Origin: RGIG3102 sp964525015
Lineage (GTDB): Bacteria > Bacillota > Clostridia > Oscillospirales > Ruminococcaceae
Direction: 5' to 3'
NCBI GenBank assembly: GCA_964525015.1
Contig: CAZGFY010000001.1
Location: forward strand, 105,209 to 169,208
Length of the DNA: 64,000 bases
Below the pieces are notes generated by a model. It was not told the DNA's origin, searched no databases, and saw only the letters and a program-made list of their open reading frames with translations. Position numbers and translations under genes: made by a program. Positions 18,128 through 26,738 of this stretch are shown here, one piece after another. Positions within the stretch are counted from its first letter, which is position 1. Every line of letters starts with the position of its first letter.

Positions 18128-19325
18128 AAACTACACCGTTTTTCATAACGAATGTGCAGTTTGTCATTGTTTTTATATTATCTCTTGGGTCTTCATCAAA
18201 TGCAACGATATCTGCAAATTTTCCTTTTGTAACGCTTCCGATTTCTTTATCTCTTCTTAATAGTTCTGACGCTGTTTTTGTAGCAGTTGTTAGCGCTTCA
18301 AGAGTTGTTAAGCCGAATTCTTGTAAAAGTTCAAACTCATAGCCTTGTTTTCCGTGGAAATTTTGTGGAGTTGCAGCATCAGTACCAAATGCAATTTTAA
18401 CCCCAGCAGCCCTTGCTTTTTGAAATCCTGCTTTATGAGTTGCATAAACTTGTTTTGCTTTTGCCACTGCCCAATCAGCAACGCCCATTTCTGCACCCTT
18501 AGTTACAATTCTTTCAGCTGCTATAATTGTTGGAACTAGGTATGTTCCTCTTTTAGCCATTTCTTCAATACATTCATCATCTAAAATCATCGCATGTTCA
18601 ACCGATGTAACACCAGCCTTAACAGCATTTTTAATACCTTCCGTTCCGTGTGCATGAGTTGCAGTATGTACACCATACATATTTGCAACATCAACAACAG
18701 CTTTCATTTCTTCAAAAGTCATCTGCTGCGCACCAACAGTTGTTCCAAGGCTCATTACCCCACCTGTTGACATAAATTTAATTAAATTTGCCCCGTGTTT
18801 TATATTATATCTTGCAACTTTCATAAATTCAGCTGGACCATCTGCAACATTAAATGCAGTTGAATCAGATAAATACGGATTATAATGGCTATCAGCATGA
18901 CCACCAGTAGAGCTTAAGGCTGGGCCTGAAACAACTAAACGTGGGCCATCTACCTCCCCTTTATCGATTGCATTTCTCAAAGCTACATCAACAAATCCAG
19001 GGTCACCAACTGATCTTAGAGTTGTAAAACCAGCCATTAAATCTGCTTTTGCCTTTCTCATAGCGTAAAACGCCTGATCGCCTAAAGTTTTATGCATCGA
19101 GCCAAAGCTTGCTTCTCCATCACCTGTTAGATGTACATGGCAATCTATAAGCCCCGGTGTAACGAATTTGTCTTGTAAATCAATAAGTTCATACCCGTCA
19201 GTATTTTGATTAAAATCTGTAACATTCTCAATTATATTTCCGTTTACAAAAATTAGAACATTTTCTATAACCTTTTCATTTTCTGAATCAAATAATTTTG
19301 TGCATTTTAAAACTTTCTTACTCAT
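18120..19325 (-). CDS. Metal-dependent amidohydrolase (imidazolonepropionase/prolidase-like)
   Basis: Amidohydrolase superfamily enzyme of 401 residues. The metal-binding HxH is in GLIDCHVHLTGDGE (about 57-70). Further ligand segments are KFMSTGGV, THAHGTEG, SVEHAMIL and FGTDAATPQN. These match the metal-dependent hydrolase group that includes Xaa-Pro dipeptidases and imidazolonepropionase-like proteins; the substrate cannot be told. It lies 105 nt downstream of a membrane transporter on the same strand, which suggests import and hydrolysis of one compound, perhaps a dipeptide or cyclic amide. This pairing is inference. Confidence 0.85.
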   Translation of the reverse strand: MSKKVLKCTKLFDSENEKVIENVLIFVNGNIIENVTDFNQNTDGYELIDLQDKFVTPGLIDCHVHLTGDGEASFGSMHKTLGDQAFYAMRKAKADLMAGFTTLRSVGDPGFVDVALRNAIDKGEVDGPRLVVSGPALSSTGGHADSHYNPYLSDSTAFNVADGPAEFMKVARYNIKHGANLIKFMSTGGVMSLGTTVGAQQMTFEEMKAVVDVANMYGVHTATHAHGTEGIKNAVKAGVTSVEHAMILDDECIEEMAKRGTYLVPTIIAAERIVTKGAEMGVADWAVAKAKQVYATHKAGFQKARAAGVKIAFGTDAATPQNFHGKQGYEFELLQEFGLTTLEALTTATKTASELLRRDKEIGSVTKGKFADIVAFDEDPRDNIKTMTNCTFVMKNGVVYK

Positions 19326-19430
19326 TGCTTTGTTCTCCTTTAAATTTAATTTGTTTATATAATAGTTGAAGTTTGAAAAATCTCTTTTCCAAACTTCAAC
19401 AATCTTTAATGTTTAATACTTTCAAATAAT

Positions 19431-20624
19431 TTAGAATATAGTTGGAACAATCACTGTTGCAAATACTACTGATGCTATTGTTACAGTTGTAAATCCACCA
19501 ACAATCATTTTAGGTAGAATATATTCTAACCCTTTTTCTTTTTCTTCATCTGTTGCGCCTTCAATAGAGCTTGCAACTTCTTTTGAAAGGATTTCAGTAC
19601 CTGGATATCCAAATAGTGCAGTTACCCCTACTGCAATTGATAATGGTATTGAATATTTTAGTATTTTTCCCATTATTATTGAGCCAGCAATAATTCCACC
19701 TGAGCCAAGAAGCAGCATTCCTAATAGTGGGAATAACATATCTAATAGCCCTTGTGGTGTTACAGCTGCAACACCATCAATTGTTATAGAGTATATCGCC
19801 AATAGACATAGCCCATATCCACCAGCTTTATTAAGTGCACTTTTTGGTAAAAAGTTTAGTCTTCTAAATAAAATACCAAATAGTAAGTAAGCGATATTAA
19901 CGTTTAGTGCACCACCAGTTAAATTTGAAAATAGTACTGCAAAAACTGCAACAATTGCAATTTTTGCAAAATTTATAGTTGTTGTATCATTTTCTGGTTT
20001 TGGAGTTTTAAAAACAGCAAATGATGGAAGTTTAAACTCTTTTGTAACTTCTGTTTTATAATCTTTTGAAAGTTTTCCTTCTTTTTTCATTTTATTAAGT
20101 TCGATTTTTAAACAAATCGATGCTATTGGCATTCCAACTAGCCCTTGCATTGCCAAAATCAATGCCGCAAAGCCTGCAAGATCTGCTCTTCCATTTTCGT
20201 TTGCAACTTCAGAAACCATTTGATAGGCAATAACGCCACCTGAAATTGGAGGGGCTGCTATTAGAGCGTATTCTCTTCCAAAAACCGCAACACAAATTGT
20301 AAAAGCAAAAATCCCAAGCCCTACTAGCCCAAGACAGCAAATTAAAATTGTTTTCCATTCTTGTAAAAGTGCTTCTAAATCAATAGATGTTCCCATGCTT
20401 ACAAGGAGCGCTGCTACACCATAAGCACCAAGAGTTGAGGTAAGAGTTGATGTACTTGTTACATCTGTTGGCATCAATCCACTCCAAAAGAGTGCCATCG
20501 AGATAATAGTTGCGAAAACGAGTCCTGAAATGTAGTTTTTTGTTTTGTTTGATAGAATATCGGATATCCCGAATATAACTGCAATTGCAGCGAATGACAC
20601 TAACGGTGTCCAAGTAATTTGCAT
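19431..20624 (-). CDS. Polytopic membrane transporter of unknown substrate
   Basis: A protein of about 397 residues with some ten or eleven hydrophobic segments in two halves, separated by a charged loop near residues 180-220. It contains PISGGVIAYQMVSEVANENG and a second-half glycine-rich GMLLLGSGGIIAGSII. The layout recalls GltS-type or 2-hydroxycarboxylate-type symporters, but I cannot place it firmly. A frame start at 20636 is possible. The ATG at 20624 has AGGGATGG upstream at better spacing and is preferred. It is upstream of, and probably co-transcribed with, the amidohydrolase. Confidence 0.65.
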   Translation of the reverse strand: MQITWTPLVSFAAIAVIFGISDILSNKTKNYISGLVFATIISMALFWSGLMPTDVTSTSTLTSTLGAYGVAALLVSMGTSIDLEALLQEWKTILICCLGLVGLGIFAFTICVAVFGREYALIAAPPISGGVIAYQMVSEVANENGRADLAGFAALILAMQGLVGMPIASICLKIELNKMKKEGKLSKDYKTEVTKEFKLPSFAVFKTPKPENDTTTINFAKIAIVAVFAVLFSNLTGGALNVNIAYLLFGILFRRLNFLPKSALNKAGGYGLCLLAIYSITIDGVAAVTPQGLLDMLFPLLGMLLLGSGGIIAGSIIMGKILKYSIPLSIAVGVTALFGYPGTEILSKEVASSIEGATDEEKEKGLEYILPKMIVGGFTTVTIASVVFATVIVPTIF

Positions 20625-21003
20625 ATGCTTAACCATCCCTTATAATTTTTTATAATAACATTTTCAAAACCAATAAAGCACATCTTTTTTTAATATTTTC
20701 AAAAGTGTTATTGTTGTCTATTATGCCATTCAGCAAAACTTTAGTCAACTAATTTTTAGATATATAAATTTTATCTTCTTTTGGTTATTTTAACAAATAA
20801 AATCTGTTTTCACCTATATATATTTACTTTTCTGACATATTTTTACTGTGTTGAAGTTGTGTTGAAATTGTTAAATTGTGCATAGTAGCTAATTTTTATA
20901 AATTATTTTGTATTATTATGTATACAGCACTTTATAGTCAAAGCAGATTATTTATGCTACAATTTAAATATATCAATCCAAATTAGAAAGGAGCATTTAT
21001 TTT
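20625..21003. promoter_or_regulatory. Divergent intergenic region with lipoprotein promoter
   Basis: About 380 bp without a gene. Near the right end an extended -10 TGCTACAAT lies at about 20954-20962, followed by the AGAAAGGAG ribosome site for the lipoprotein; its -35 is weak. The rest is AT-rich with no convincing operator or RNA fold that I can see. Promoters for the divergent transporter gene must also be here, but I cannot choose one. Confidence 0.45.
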
Positions 21004-22803
21004 ATGAAGAAAATTATCATTTTAATATCTTGTTTTATTTTTTTTACAGCTTGTAGTAGCGAAAACTCATTAACTAATTCTAGCTCAAATTCTACAGATT
21101 TATCAATTAACAGCAATTCAAGTAATGTTAACGATAGTGAAGAGATAAAAATTGATGATAGCTTTTTTAGTGATGAAACTAACTATGGCTATTTTGGAAA
21201 ATTAAGTGATGAAAATTTAGAGATTGTGAATAGCTCTTTAAATAACTATTTTGATAATATAATCTCTAGCGATGATAGTGAAATGCTTTTAGAATATGAT
21301 ATAACTGTTTCTGCTTCTAATATAATCAAAACTAGCAATGATACATTTGATTTTACTTTAAATATTAAAAGCAACAATGGAAACCGCGACTCTATAATAA
21401 TTCCTTCCCTATTTCAATATAATGAAGATTTCTTGGATTTTGATATCTACTGGGGATTTTTTTCAATGATAGACAATCAATTATTTATAATAACTAGCGA
21501 AAAAATAATAATTTATAATATAACCGACCTATCAAAAACAGAAATAGCTATCCCTAAAATTAATAATGAAAAAATATACCCTAGAGGGATTGTTTCGTTT
21601 GAAGATTATTATACTATTGCCTACTATCAAAATCACACTGCTGGCTATATAAACCTAGATTTAAACGGAAATATTTTAGCTTCTAGCGTTCTTAATTTAT
21701 ATGATGATAACTACTATTATAATAATTATAATTTCTCATTTGATTTTTATATATTTAACACTAATTTAAAATACAGCAACAATGAAAATTTATTTTTCCC
21801 AATAGGAACATACGGAAACTTAACTTATTTTAACCTTGAAACAAACGCTGTATATGATTGCAATATTAGATATGAGGGCACCACTAGTAATGATAAAAAT
21901 ATACTTATATTTTTTAATAACGATACTTATAAATTCACAATAAATGTCTATGATGAAAAAGCACTTATTAACAGCCATAGTTTTTCAAATTCAGATATTG
22001 CAAACAACTTTGAAAATATATTCACAATAGGCACAACCACTACCACATATGAAAATAATATTTTATCTTTAGTGAGTGATTTTGATGAAGGCGATATGAG
22101 ATTAGATATTGATTTTTCAAATAAAACCGAAAGTGTGGATTTTACTTTTGATAATTTTGAAACTAATTTTAACGATAGAACCACTTATTCAAATGATAAG
22201 CGATATTCTTTTCAGTATCCGTATAGTTTTGGCGCTGGCGATGCCTTCTATTCCTATGTGGTTGTATTTAACTCATTAACTAATCAAAACACCTATATAG
22301 GCCTTATTGGGGGTATGTATGGTGGTGGGTCGGATTTAGGATTTTTTAGTAATAATGATGCCTACCTAATGGGTAGAACTAGCTTTAAAATATTTAGTGA
22401 AAGCCAAGGATTTAAAGAAGTTTTAGATTTAAGGGATACTTTAGATTTAGGTTACAAAGGTGAAGGTGAAACAGATAGATGCATTTTCTCTGTTAGGCGT
22501 GACCCCGTTTCATATGAATTTATTGTTTTATACGCTGATATCGACTCTTACAATACAGACGAAACCTACTTTTTGTCATCCACATATAAAATAGGATTTT
22601 TAAATTCTAATGGCGAATTAGTAGAAAGCTTTGATACAACCCAAAATGTTGGACTAACGAACTTTGGGCTAACTAGCGTTGATATGTATTTAAAGGATAG
22701 CACCTTATATTTTGAAGGCTACCATCAAAAAGGCGGCGCTATTTTTGCTGGCGAATTTAATATTAATACAAAAACTTACACAGATACAACGCCATTAGAT
22801 TAA
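21004..22803 (+). CDS. Large lipoprotein of unknown function
   Basis: A 599-residue secreted lipoprotein. The signal sequence MKKIIILISCFIFFTAC gives a lipobox FTAC with the lipidated cysteine at residue 17. An Asn/Ser-rich linker follows at about 18-50. The remainder is rich in Asn, Asp, Tyr and Phe, with many alternating strand-like stretches and no recognised catalytic motif, so a beta-propeller or other beta-rich surface fold is plausible but unproven. It has its own promoter and is followed by a separate promoter for the GNAT gene, so it is probably monocistronic. Confidence 0.75.
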   Translation: MKKIIILISCFIFFTACSSENSLTNSSSNSTDLSINSNSSNVNDSEEIKIDDSFFSDETNYGYFGKLSDENLEIVNSSLNNYFDNIISSDDSEMLLEYDITVSASNIIKTSNDTFDFTLNIKSNNGNRDSIIIPSLFQYNEDFLDFDIYWGFFSMIDNQLFIITSEKIIIYNITDLSKTEIAIPKINNEKIYPRGIVSFEDYYTIAYYQNHTAGYINLDLNGNILASSVLNLYDDNYYYNNYNFSFDFYIFNTNLKYSNNENLFFPIGTYGNLTYFNLETNAVYDCNIRYEGTTSNDKNILIFFNNDTYKFTINVYDEKALINSHSFSNSDIANNFENIFTIGTTTTTYENNILSLVSDFDEGDMRLDIDFSNKTESVDFTFDNFETNFNDRTTYSNDKRYSFQYPYSFGAGDAFYSYVVVFNSLTNQNTYIGLIGGMYGGGSDLGFFSNNDAYLMGRTSFKIFSESQGFKEVLDLRDTLDLGYKGEGETDRCIFSVRRDPVSYEFIVLYADIDSYNTDETYFLSSTYKIGFLNSNGELVESFDTTQNVGLTNFGLTSVDMYLKDSTLYFEGYHQKGGAIFAGEFNINTKTYTDTTPLD

Positions 22804-22804
22804 T

Positions 22805-22833
22805 TTGAACTATTATTTTCTTTATGGTATAGT
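22805..22833 (+). promoter_or_regulatory. Promoter of GNAT gene
   Basis: TTGAAC (22805-22810), 17-nt spacer, TATAGT (22828-22833). A GTGAGGTG ribosome site lies just before the ATG at 22869. The -35 begins directly after the lipoprotein stop codon. Confidence 0.75.
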
Positions 22834-22868
22834 TTAGGAAAGGTTATTTATATTTTGTGAGGTGAAAA

Positions 22869-23342
22869 ATGTTTGAATTAAGAGCAGTTAAAAGAGATAA
22901 TTTTGAAGATATAATAAGTTTAAGTGTTACCGAAAATCAAATTCCGTTTGTTCCATCCAATGTGTATTCTATTGCACAATCAAGTGTTTATAAAGAAACT
23001 GCATTTCCATTTGGTATTTTTTTTAATGATAATTTAGTTGGATTTGTTATGGTTGGCTATCATGAAATTGAAAAACAACATAAACTTTGGAGATTAATGA
23101 TTGACAAAAATCATCAAGGAAAAGATTATGGAAAAGCAGCTTTAAAATTCACAGTAGATTATATGATTAAACATTTTGGAATAAAAGAACTTGAAACAAG
23201 AACTCATTGTGATAATTTAGTTGCACAAAACCTTTACAAATCAATAGGGTTTAAAGAAACTGCCAAAGAAGATGGAAATCAAATTAAAATGAAATTACTA
23301 ATTAAAGATTATAAGCATTTATCCGCACAAACCAGAGCCTAA
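22869..23342 (+). CDS. GNAT family N-acetyltransferase
   Basis: A 157-residue GNAT acetyltransferase resembling the spermine/spermidine acetyltransferase (BltD/PaiA-like) group. The acetyl-CoA loop is seen in LMIDKNHQGKDYGKAALKF (about 77-95). A C-terminal N-A-x-x-LYxxxGF motif (LVAQNLYKSIGF) is also present. The substrate is not certain; polyamine acetylation is a guess from overall similarity. It has its own promoter and is followed by the tRNA-like gene. Confidence 0.8.
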   Translation: MFELRAVKRDNFEDIISLSVTENQIPFVPSNVYSIAQSSVYKETAFPFGIFFNDNLVGFVMVGYHEIEKQHKLWRLMIDKNHQGKDYGKAALKFTVDYMIKHFGIKELETRTHCDNLVAQNLYKSIGFKETAKEDGNQIKMKLLIKDYKHLSAQTRA

Positions 23343-23417
23343 ACCTTTAGTTAGGTTAATAACGATAACCACTAAACTAAACTTTTATAAGATTATAAAC
23401 TTGATATTACTAGATAT

Positions 23418-23517
23418 GGCAGATGTGGTGAAGGGGTAACACGGTCTTGATTGCGTGATTGATTTTATCAATGGGGTGATTACGGCGATTTCGCAGGTTC
23501 AATTCCTGTCATCTGCC
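23418..23517 (+). tRNA. tRNA-His-like gene with aberrant 50-nt anticodon region
   Basis: A perfect 8-bp acceptor stem GGCAGATG/CATCTGCC (23418-23425, 23510-23517) encloses a canonical T arm (GCAGG TTCAATT CCTGT). The D arm TGGTGAAGGGGTAACAC is almost that of bacterial tRNA-His. An 8-bp acceptor (G-1:C73) is the hallmark of tRNA-His. The part between D and T arms is 50 nt instead of about 23, and I find no canonical anticodon stem with GTG. A hairpin ATTGAT-TTT-ATCAAT sits inside. The total is 100 nt, with no encoded CCA. Possible readings are a tRNA-His carrying an insertion, a degenerate tRNA, or an unusual long tRNA-like RNA. A Sec tRNA was considered and rejected. Confidence 0.5.
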
Positions 23518-23663
23518 TTCTTTTATTTATAATTAAGTGAAAAATTAGAGCTAGTAAATATAACGGCTATATAAAGTGTCATTCCTATGAGATGCTATAG
23601 TCTATTCATTCTTCACTTTTCACTAATCTCCCAACGGGAGATTATACGCATAATCCACACAAA
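23518..23663. other. Gene-free stretch with short dyad
   Basis: Between the tRNA-like gene and its likely terminator. It contains one perfect hairpin AATCTCCC-AAC-GGGAGATT (23625-23643). It also has a partial inverted repeat of AGTGAAAAATTAG with TTCACTTTTCACTAAT. No open frame is convincing. Confidence 0.5.
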
Positions 23664-23708
23664 AACAAACTGTCACTATCATTTTTTGATAGTAACAGTT
23701 TGTTTTTT
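23664..23708 (+). terminator. Rho-independent terminator after tRNA-like gene
   Basis: Long stem AACAAACTGTCACTATCA (from 23664) with TGATAGTAACAGTTTGTT, then a T run. A second hairpin ATCAGCC/GGCTGAT followed by TTTATTTTT lies at about 23714-23741 and overlaps the end of the convergent glycosyltransferase gene. Confidence 0.85.
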
Positions 23709-23735
23709 ATTATCAGCCGTATATAAAGGCTGATT

Positions 23736-24674
23736 TTATTTTTCAATATTAGTTTCTTTTGTTATATAAATTGGTCTATTTTTTGTTTCAAGATAGGATT
23801 TTGAAATGTATTGCCCTAGTATTCCAATGCTTAAAAGTTGTATTCCACCTAGGAATAATACTATTGAAATAGTTGACGGATAGCCTGCAACAGGGTCGCC
23901 ATATAATAAAGTTCTCACTACAAAAAACAGCATCATCACAACTGATAAAAAGCAAAATAAAAGCCCCATTAAGCTAGAAATAACAAGTGGTGCAGTTGAA
24001 AAAGCGACTATTCCATCGATTGAATAGATAAATAGCTTAAAAAAGCTCCATTTAGTTTCGCCTGCTGCCCTTTCGATATTTTCATATTCCAGCCATAATG
24101 TATCAAACCCAACCCAAGACAAAATCCCTTTAGAAAATCTATTGTATTCCTTTAATTCTAAAATAGAATCAACCATTTGCCTTGTCATCATTCTAAAATC
24201 TCTTGCACCGTCTACAATTTCAGTTTTTGAAATTTTATTTATCATTTTATAAAACATCTTTGCAAAAAAACTTCTAATTAACGGCTCGCCTTTTCTAGTT
24301 GAGCGTTTTGTTGCAACACAGTCGTACTTATTTTCTTCTATCTCATAAATCATTTTAGATAATAAGCTTGGTGGATCTTGTAAATCTGCATCCATTAAAA
24401 CTACATAATCGCCTTTTGAATTCTCAAGCCCTGCATACATTGCACTTTCTTTCCCAAAGTTCCTTGAAAAGGATAAATACTTTACACCCTTATCTTTGTA
24501 CGATAATTCCTTTAAAATACTAAGGGTTTTATCTTTTGAGCCATCGTTAATAAATAAAATTTCATAATCGATATTATTTAATTCTTTTAAAAACTTAAGT
24601 GTTTCATTATAAAAAATCTCCACTACTGCCTCTTCATTATAACAAGGAACTATTATGCTAAGTAATTTATTCAT
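23736..24674 (-). CDS. Family 2 glycosyltransferase (polyprenyl-phosphate type)
   Basis: A GT2 enzyme of about 312 residues resembling GtrB / polyprenyl-phosphate glucosyl- or mannosyltransferases. The N-terminal GT-A domain has SIIVPCYNEE, a DGS motif and the DxD in MDADLQDPP. The C-terminal part carries two membrane segments (about 228-258 and 267-290). It would charge undecaprenyl phosphate with a sugar for cell-envelope glycosylation. The frame extends to a TTG at 24680, but ATG at 24674 has GAAAGG at better spacing. A GtrA-family flippase-like gene at 41.8 kb may be functionally related. Confidence 0.85.
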   Translation of the reverse strand: MNKLLSIIVPCYNEEAVVEIFYNETLKFLKELNNIDYEILFINDGSKDKTLSILKELSYKDKGVKYLSFSRNFGKESAMYAGLENSKGDYVVLMDADLQDPPSLLSKMIYEIEENKYDCVATKRSTRKGEPLIRSFFAKMFYKMINKISKTEIVDGARDFRMMTRQMVDSILELKEYNRFSKGILSWVGFDTLWLEYENIERAAGETKWSFFKLFIYSIDGIVAFSTAPLVISSLMGLLFCFLSVVMMLFFVVRTLLYGDPVAGYPSTISIVLFLGGIQLLSIGILGQYISKSYLETKNRPIYITKETNIEK

Positions 24675-24757
24675 TTTCAAAACCTTTCAAATATTCATAT
24701 TCACATATTATAACACAATCCACTATGCTTTTCAATGTTTACAACTTAATCTTTCTA

Positions 24758-25528
24758 TTAATTATTTGGGTATTCGATTTTAATAGTTTGCCCTTCTAAA
24801 GCTACACCATCACTTCTAGTAATTGCAAGCTTTTGCTCGGCTGAAAATCCTATTGTTTCCCCATCTTTTAGCACAACATCGTAGCTTAAAACATAGTCAA
24901 CCATAGATGATGTGAAATCTCTTATCTTATTTAAATCAGCATTACTATCATCAACATAAACTTCAATTTCATCTTTATTAAATTTGTGCATTCCATATGT
25001 GTAAATTCCAGCACGCTCTTGTGTTCTGTATAAACCAAACCAAATCCAGTTAAAAATTGGAAGTTCATCATCATTTATCATTCCTGAAAATCCAATATAA
25101 AAATCAACCGGGTGAACAGCACCATCAGTGTACACACAAAGTGCATTTTCTTGCTTTAGGGCAGAAGAAACAGCCTTAGTAAACAGCTTACCTTTTTCTA
25201 TTTCTTCCCCTTCTCCAAGCACAGCAATTAGTATTTGAGCAGTATGAGTTTTAACAACGCTTGGCGCATCTTGCCACATATAATTTGCTCCTGCATAATA
25301 ATCAGCCTCGCCATTTGGAACTGGAACATCCATAAAACTTACAGCAAGCTTTAAATTATCAACATCTGAAACTATAACATTTTTTTCGTATGTTTCATCG
25401 TTTATATCATTTAAAATATTAATACCCCAATCTTCAATCAAATCCTTTGAAAACTTATTAATGTCCCACTCCTTACTAGATAGTAATACAAACCCTATAA
25501 ATCCACCCTTATTTTCTTCTTTGCTCAT
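24758..25528 (-). CDS. DUF4261 domain protein
   Basis: A soluble 256-residue protein that I place in the DUF4261 family. It shows the family's style of N-terminal GFVLLSS, the central SFMDVPVPNGEADYY and a later HPVDFYIGFSG. Function is unknown. It has no signal peptide or membrane segment. It follows the membrane-protein gene at 25556 with a 27-nt gap, so the two probably form one operon. Confidence 0.65.
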   Translation of the reverse strand: MSKEENKGGFIGFVLLSSKEWDINKFSKDLIEDWGINILNDINDETYEKNVIVSDVDNLKLAVSFMDVPVPNGEADYYAGANYMWQDAPSVVKTHTAQILIAVLGEGEEIEKGKLFTKAVSSALKQENALCVYTDGAVHPVDFYIGFSGMINDDELPIFNWIWFGLYRTQERAGIYTYGMHKFNKDEIEVYVDDSNADLNKIRDFTSSMVDYVLSYDVVLKDGETIGFSAEQKLAITRSDGVALEGQTIKIEYPNN

Positions 25529-25555
25529 TTTAAAATCCCCCTTTTATTTTTTTAA

Positions 25556-26320
25556 TTAATAAACTTTTAAATATTCTTCCCAAATGTCTGGGTAATCTTC
25601 TTTTGCCTTATTGATAACGATTTCTGGTATTGGCTCTTTGTAATAATCAACCCCTTGACTCGCAAACTCTTCTACTATCTCCATTTTCAATTTATATTCT
25701 TCACTATCTAAATCAAACATCATCCTTCTTAAATCTTCCACTAGATAACGCTCTTCATTATATTCATCATCAGTTTTTGTATAATAAGGTCTAGTTATAT
25801 CAGCTTTTAATTCAACTATTAGATAGTGTGCATCATACCCTTGAGATACAGGGAAATAGACATAAGATTCACTTAAAACTATGAAAAGATTTCTTGAATT
25901 CATAACACCAAGTAAAATCACGACAATTAATGTTATAGCTATCTTTACTCTTCTTGGAGTTTTATTCATTTGCTCATTTTGATAGGCTATCTCATCAAAC
26001 ATATCAAAATCATCTTGTTTAACTTTAACTCTCTGCTTCTTTTGATGTTTTAAATATATTCCCAGCATTATTATTCCAAAAACAAGATTAAAAATAGCAA
26101 AAATCAAAACAGTGTATACTAGAAAAAAGCTCGAATAATCTGCGTTAGCATTTACAATAATTATCCATTGAAATCCGGCTAAGGCAAAATAAATAAATGG
26201 TATTATAAGCCCTGCCCATCTATTTTTCTTTGATAAGAATTTTTGAAGCTTAAATATTCCAGATATTACTCCTATTATTATAATTATAATTGCTAAAAGT
26301 ACAGCATAATTCATTAACAT
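25556..26320 (-). CDS. Membrane protein of unknown function
   Basis: 254 residues with four hydrophobic segments, near residues 5-22, 35-55, 62-88 and 125-148. The first three form an N-terminal bundle, a charged cytoplasmic loop follows, and the fourth leads into an extracellular or soluble acidic C-terminal domain of about 100 residues rich in Tyr, Asp and Glu. I do not recognise the family. It is upstream of the DUF4261 gene on the same strand. Confidence 0.6.
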   Translation of the reverse strand: MLMNYAVLLAIIIIIIGVISGIFKLQKFLSKKNRWAGLIIPFIYFALAGFQWIIIVNANADYSSFFLVYTVLIFAIFNLVFGIIMLGIYLKHQKKQRVKVKQDDFDMFDEIAYQNEQMNKTPRRVKIAITLIVVILLGVMNSRNLFIVLSESYVYFPVSQGYDAHYLIVELKADITRPYYTKTDDEYNEERYLVEDLRRMMFDLDSEEYKLKMEIVEEFASQGVDYYKEPIPEIVINKAKEDYPDIWEEYLKVY

Positions 26321-26455
26321 TTTGTTTAACCACTTTCTTTTTTATATGCTTTTAAACACTATTTTCTATTCTAAATTCTCATATTCAATATTATATCAAA
26401 TTTATTGATGAATTCAAATATCAATTATTAAAAAACTAAAAATCACTAAAAACTA

Positions 26456-26489
26456 AAAATCCTCATAGCTAAGCTACGAGGATTTTTTT
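26456..26489 (-). terminator. Terminator of tRNA-Gly/tRNA-Cys unit
   Basis: On the minus strand, AAATCCTCGTAGCT and AGCTATGAGGATTT form a stem followed by TTTTT, immediately downstream of tRNA-Cys. An A/T-rich run on the other side could make it work in both directions. Confidence 0.9.
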
Positions 26490-26491
26490 GG

Positions 26492-26562
26492 AGGCGCCAA
26501 CCAGATTTGAACTGGTGATCAGGGTGTTGCAGACCCATGCCTTACCACTTGGCTATGGCGCC
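26492..26562 (-). tRNA. tRNA-Cys (GCA)
   Basis: A 71-nt cloverleaf on the minus strand. The acceptor is GGCGCCA.../...TGGCGCC with discriminator T. The D arm is GCCAAGTGGTAAGGC, the anticodon loop is CTGCAAC with anticodon GCA, and the T arm is ACCAG TTCAAAT CTGGT. CCA is not encoded (TCC follows). Confidence 0.97.
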
Positions 26563-26567
26563 ATTAT

Positions 26568-26643
26568 TGGAGCGGATTACGAGGCTCGAACTCGCTACCT
26601 CCACCTTGGCAAGGTGGCGCTCTACCAGATGAGCTAAATCCGC
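26568..26643 (-). tRNA. tRNA-Gly (GCC)
   Basis: A minus-strand cloverleaf beginning GCGGATTTAGCTC, with anticodon loop TTGCCAA (GCC), T arm GCGAG TTCGAGC CTCGT and encoded 3' CCA. It lies 5 nt upstream of tRNA-Cys in transcription, so the two form one unit. Confidence 0.97.
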
Positions 26644-26738
26644 ACAGCACTCAAAACAGTTGCCTTTTCAAGTGCTTAAATATAATACCATATGAATATA
26701 ATTATGTCAATAGGTTTTTTATAAAAAATCAATTAAAA

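Noticed and set aside
20625..21003. CodY- or riboswitch-type control in the long intergenic region
   Set aside because: No word close to the CodY consensus and no conserved RNA fold could be recognised by eye.
23418..23517. Selenocysteine tRNA, because of the 8-bp acceptor plus 5-bp T stem and 100-nt length
   Set aside because: The D arm is the short His-type arm, no TCA anticodon sits in a proper loop, and no long variable arm is formed. The G-1:C73 reading explains the 8-bp stem.
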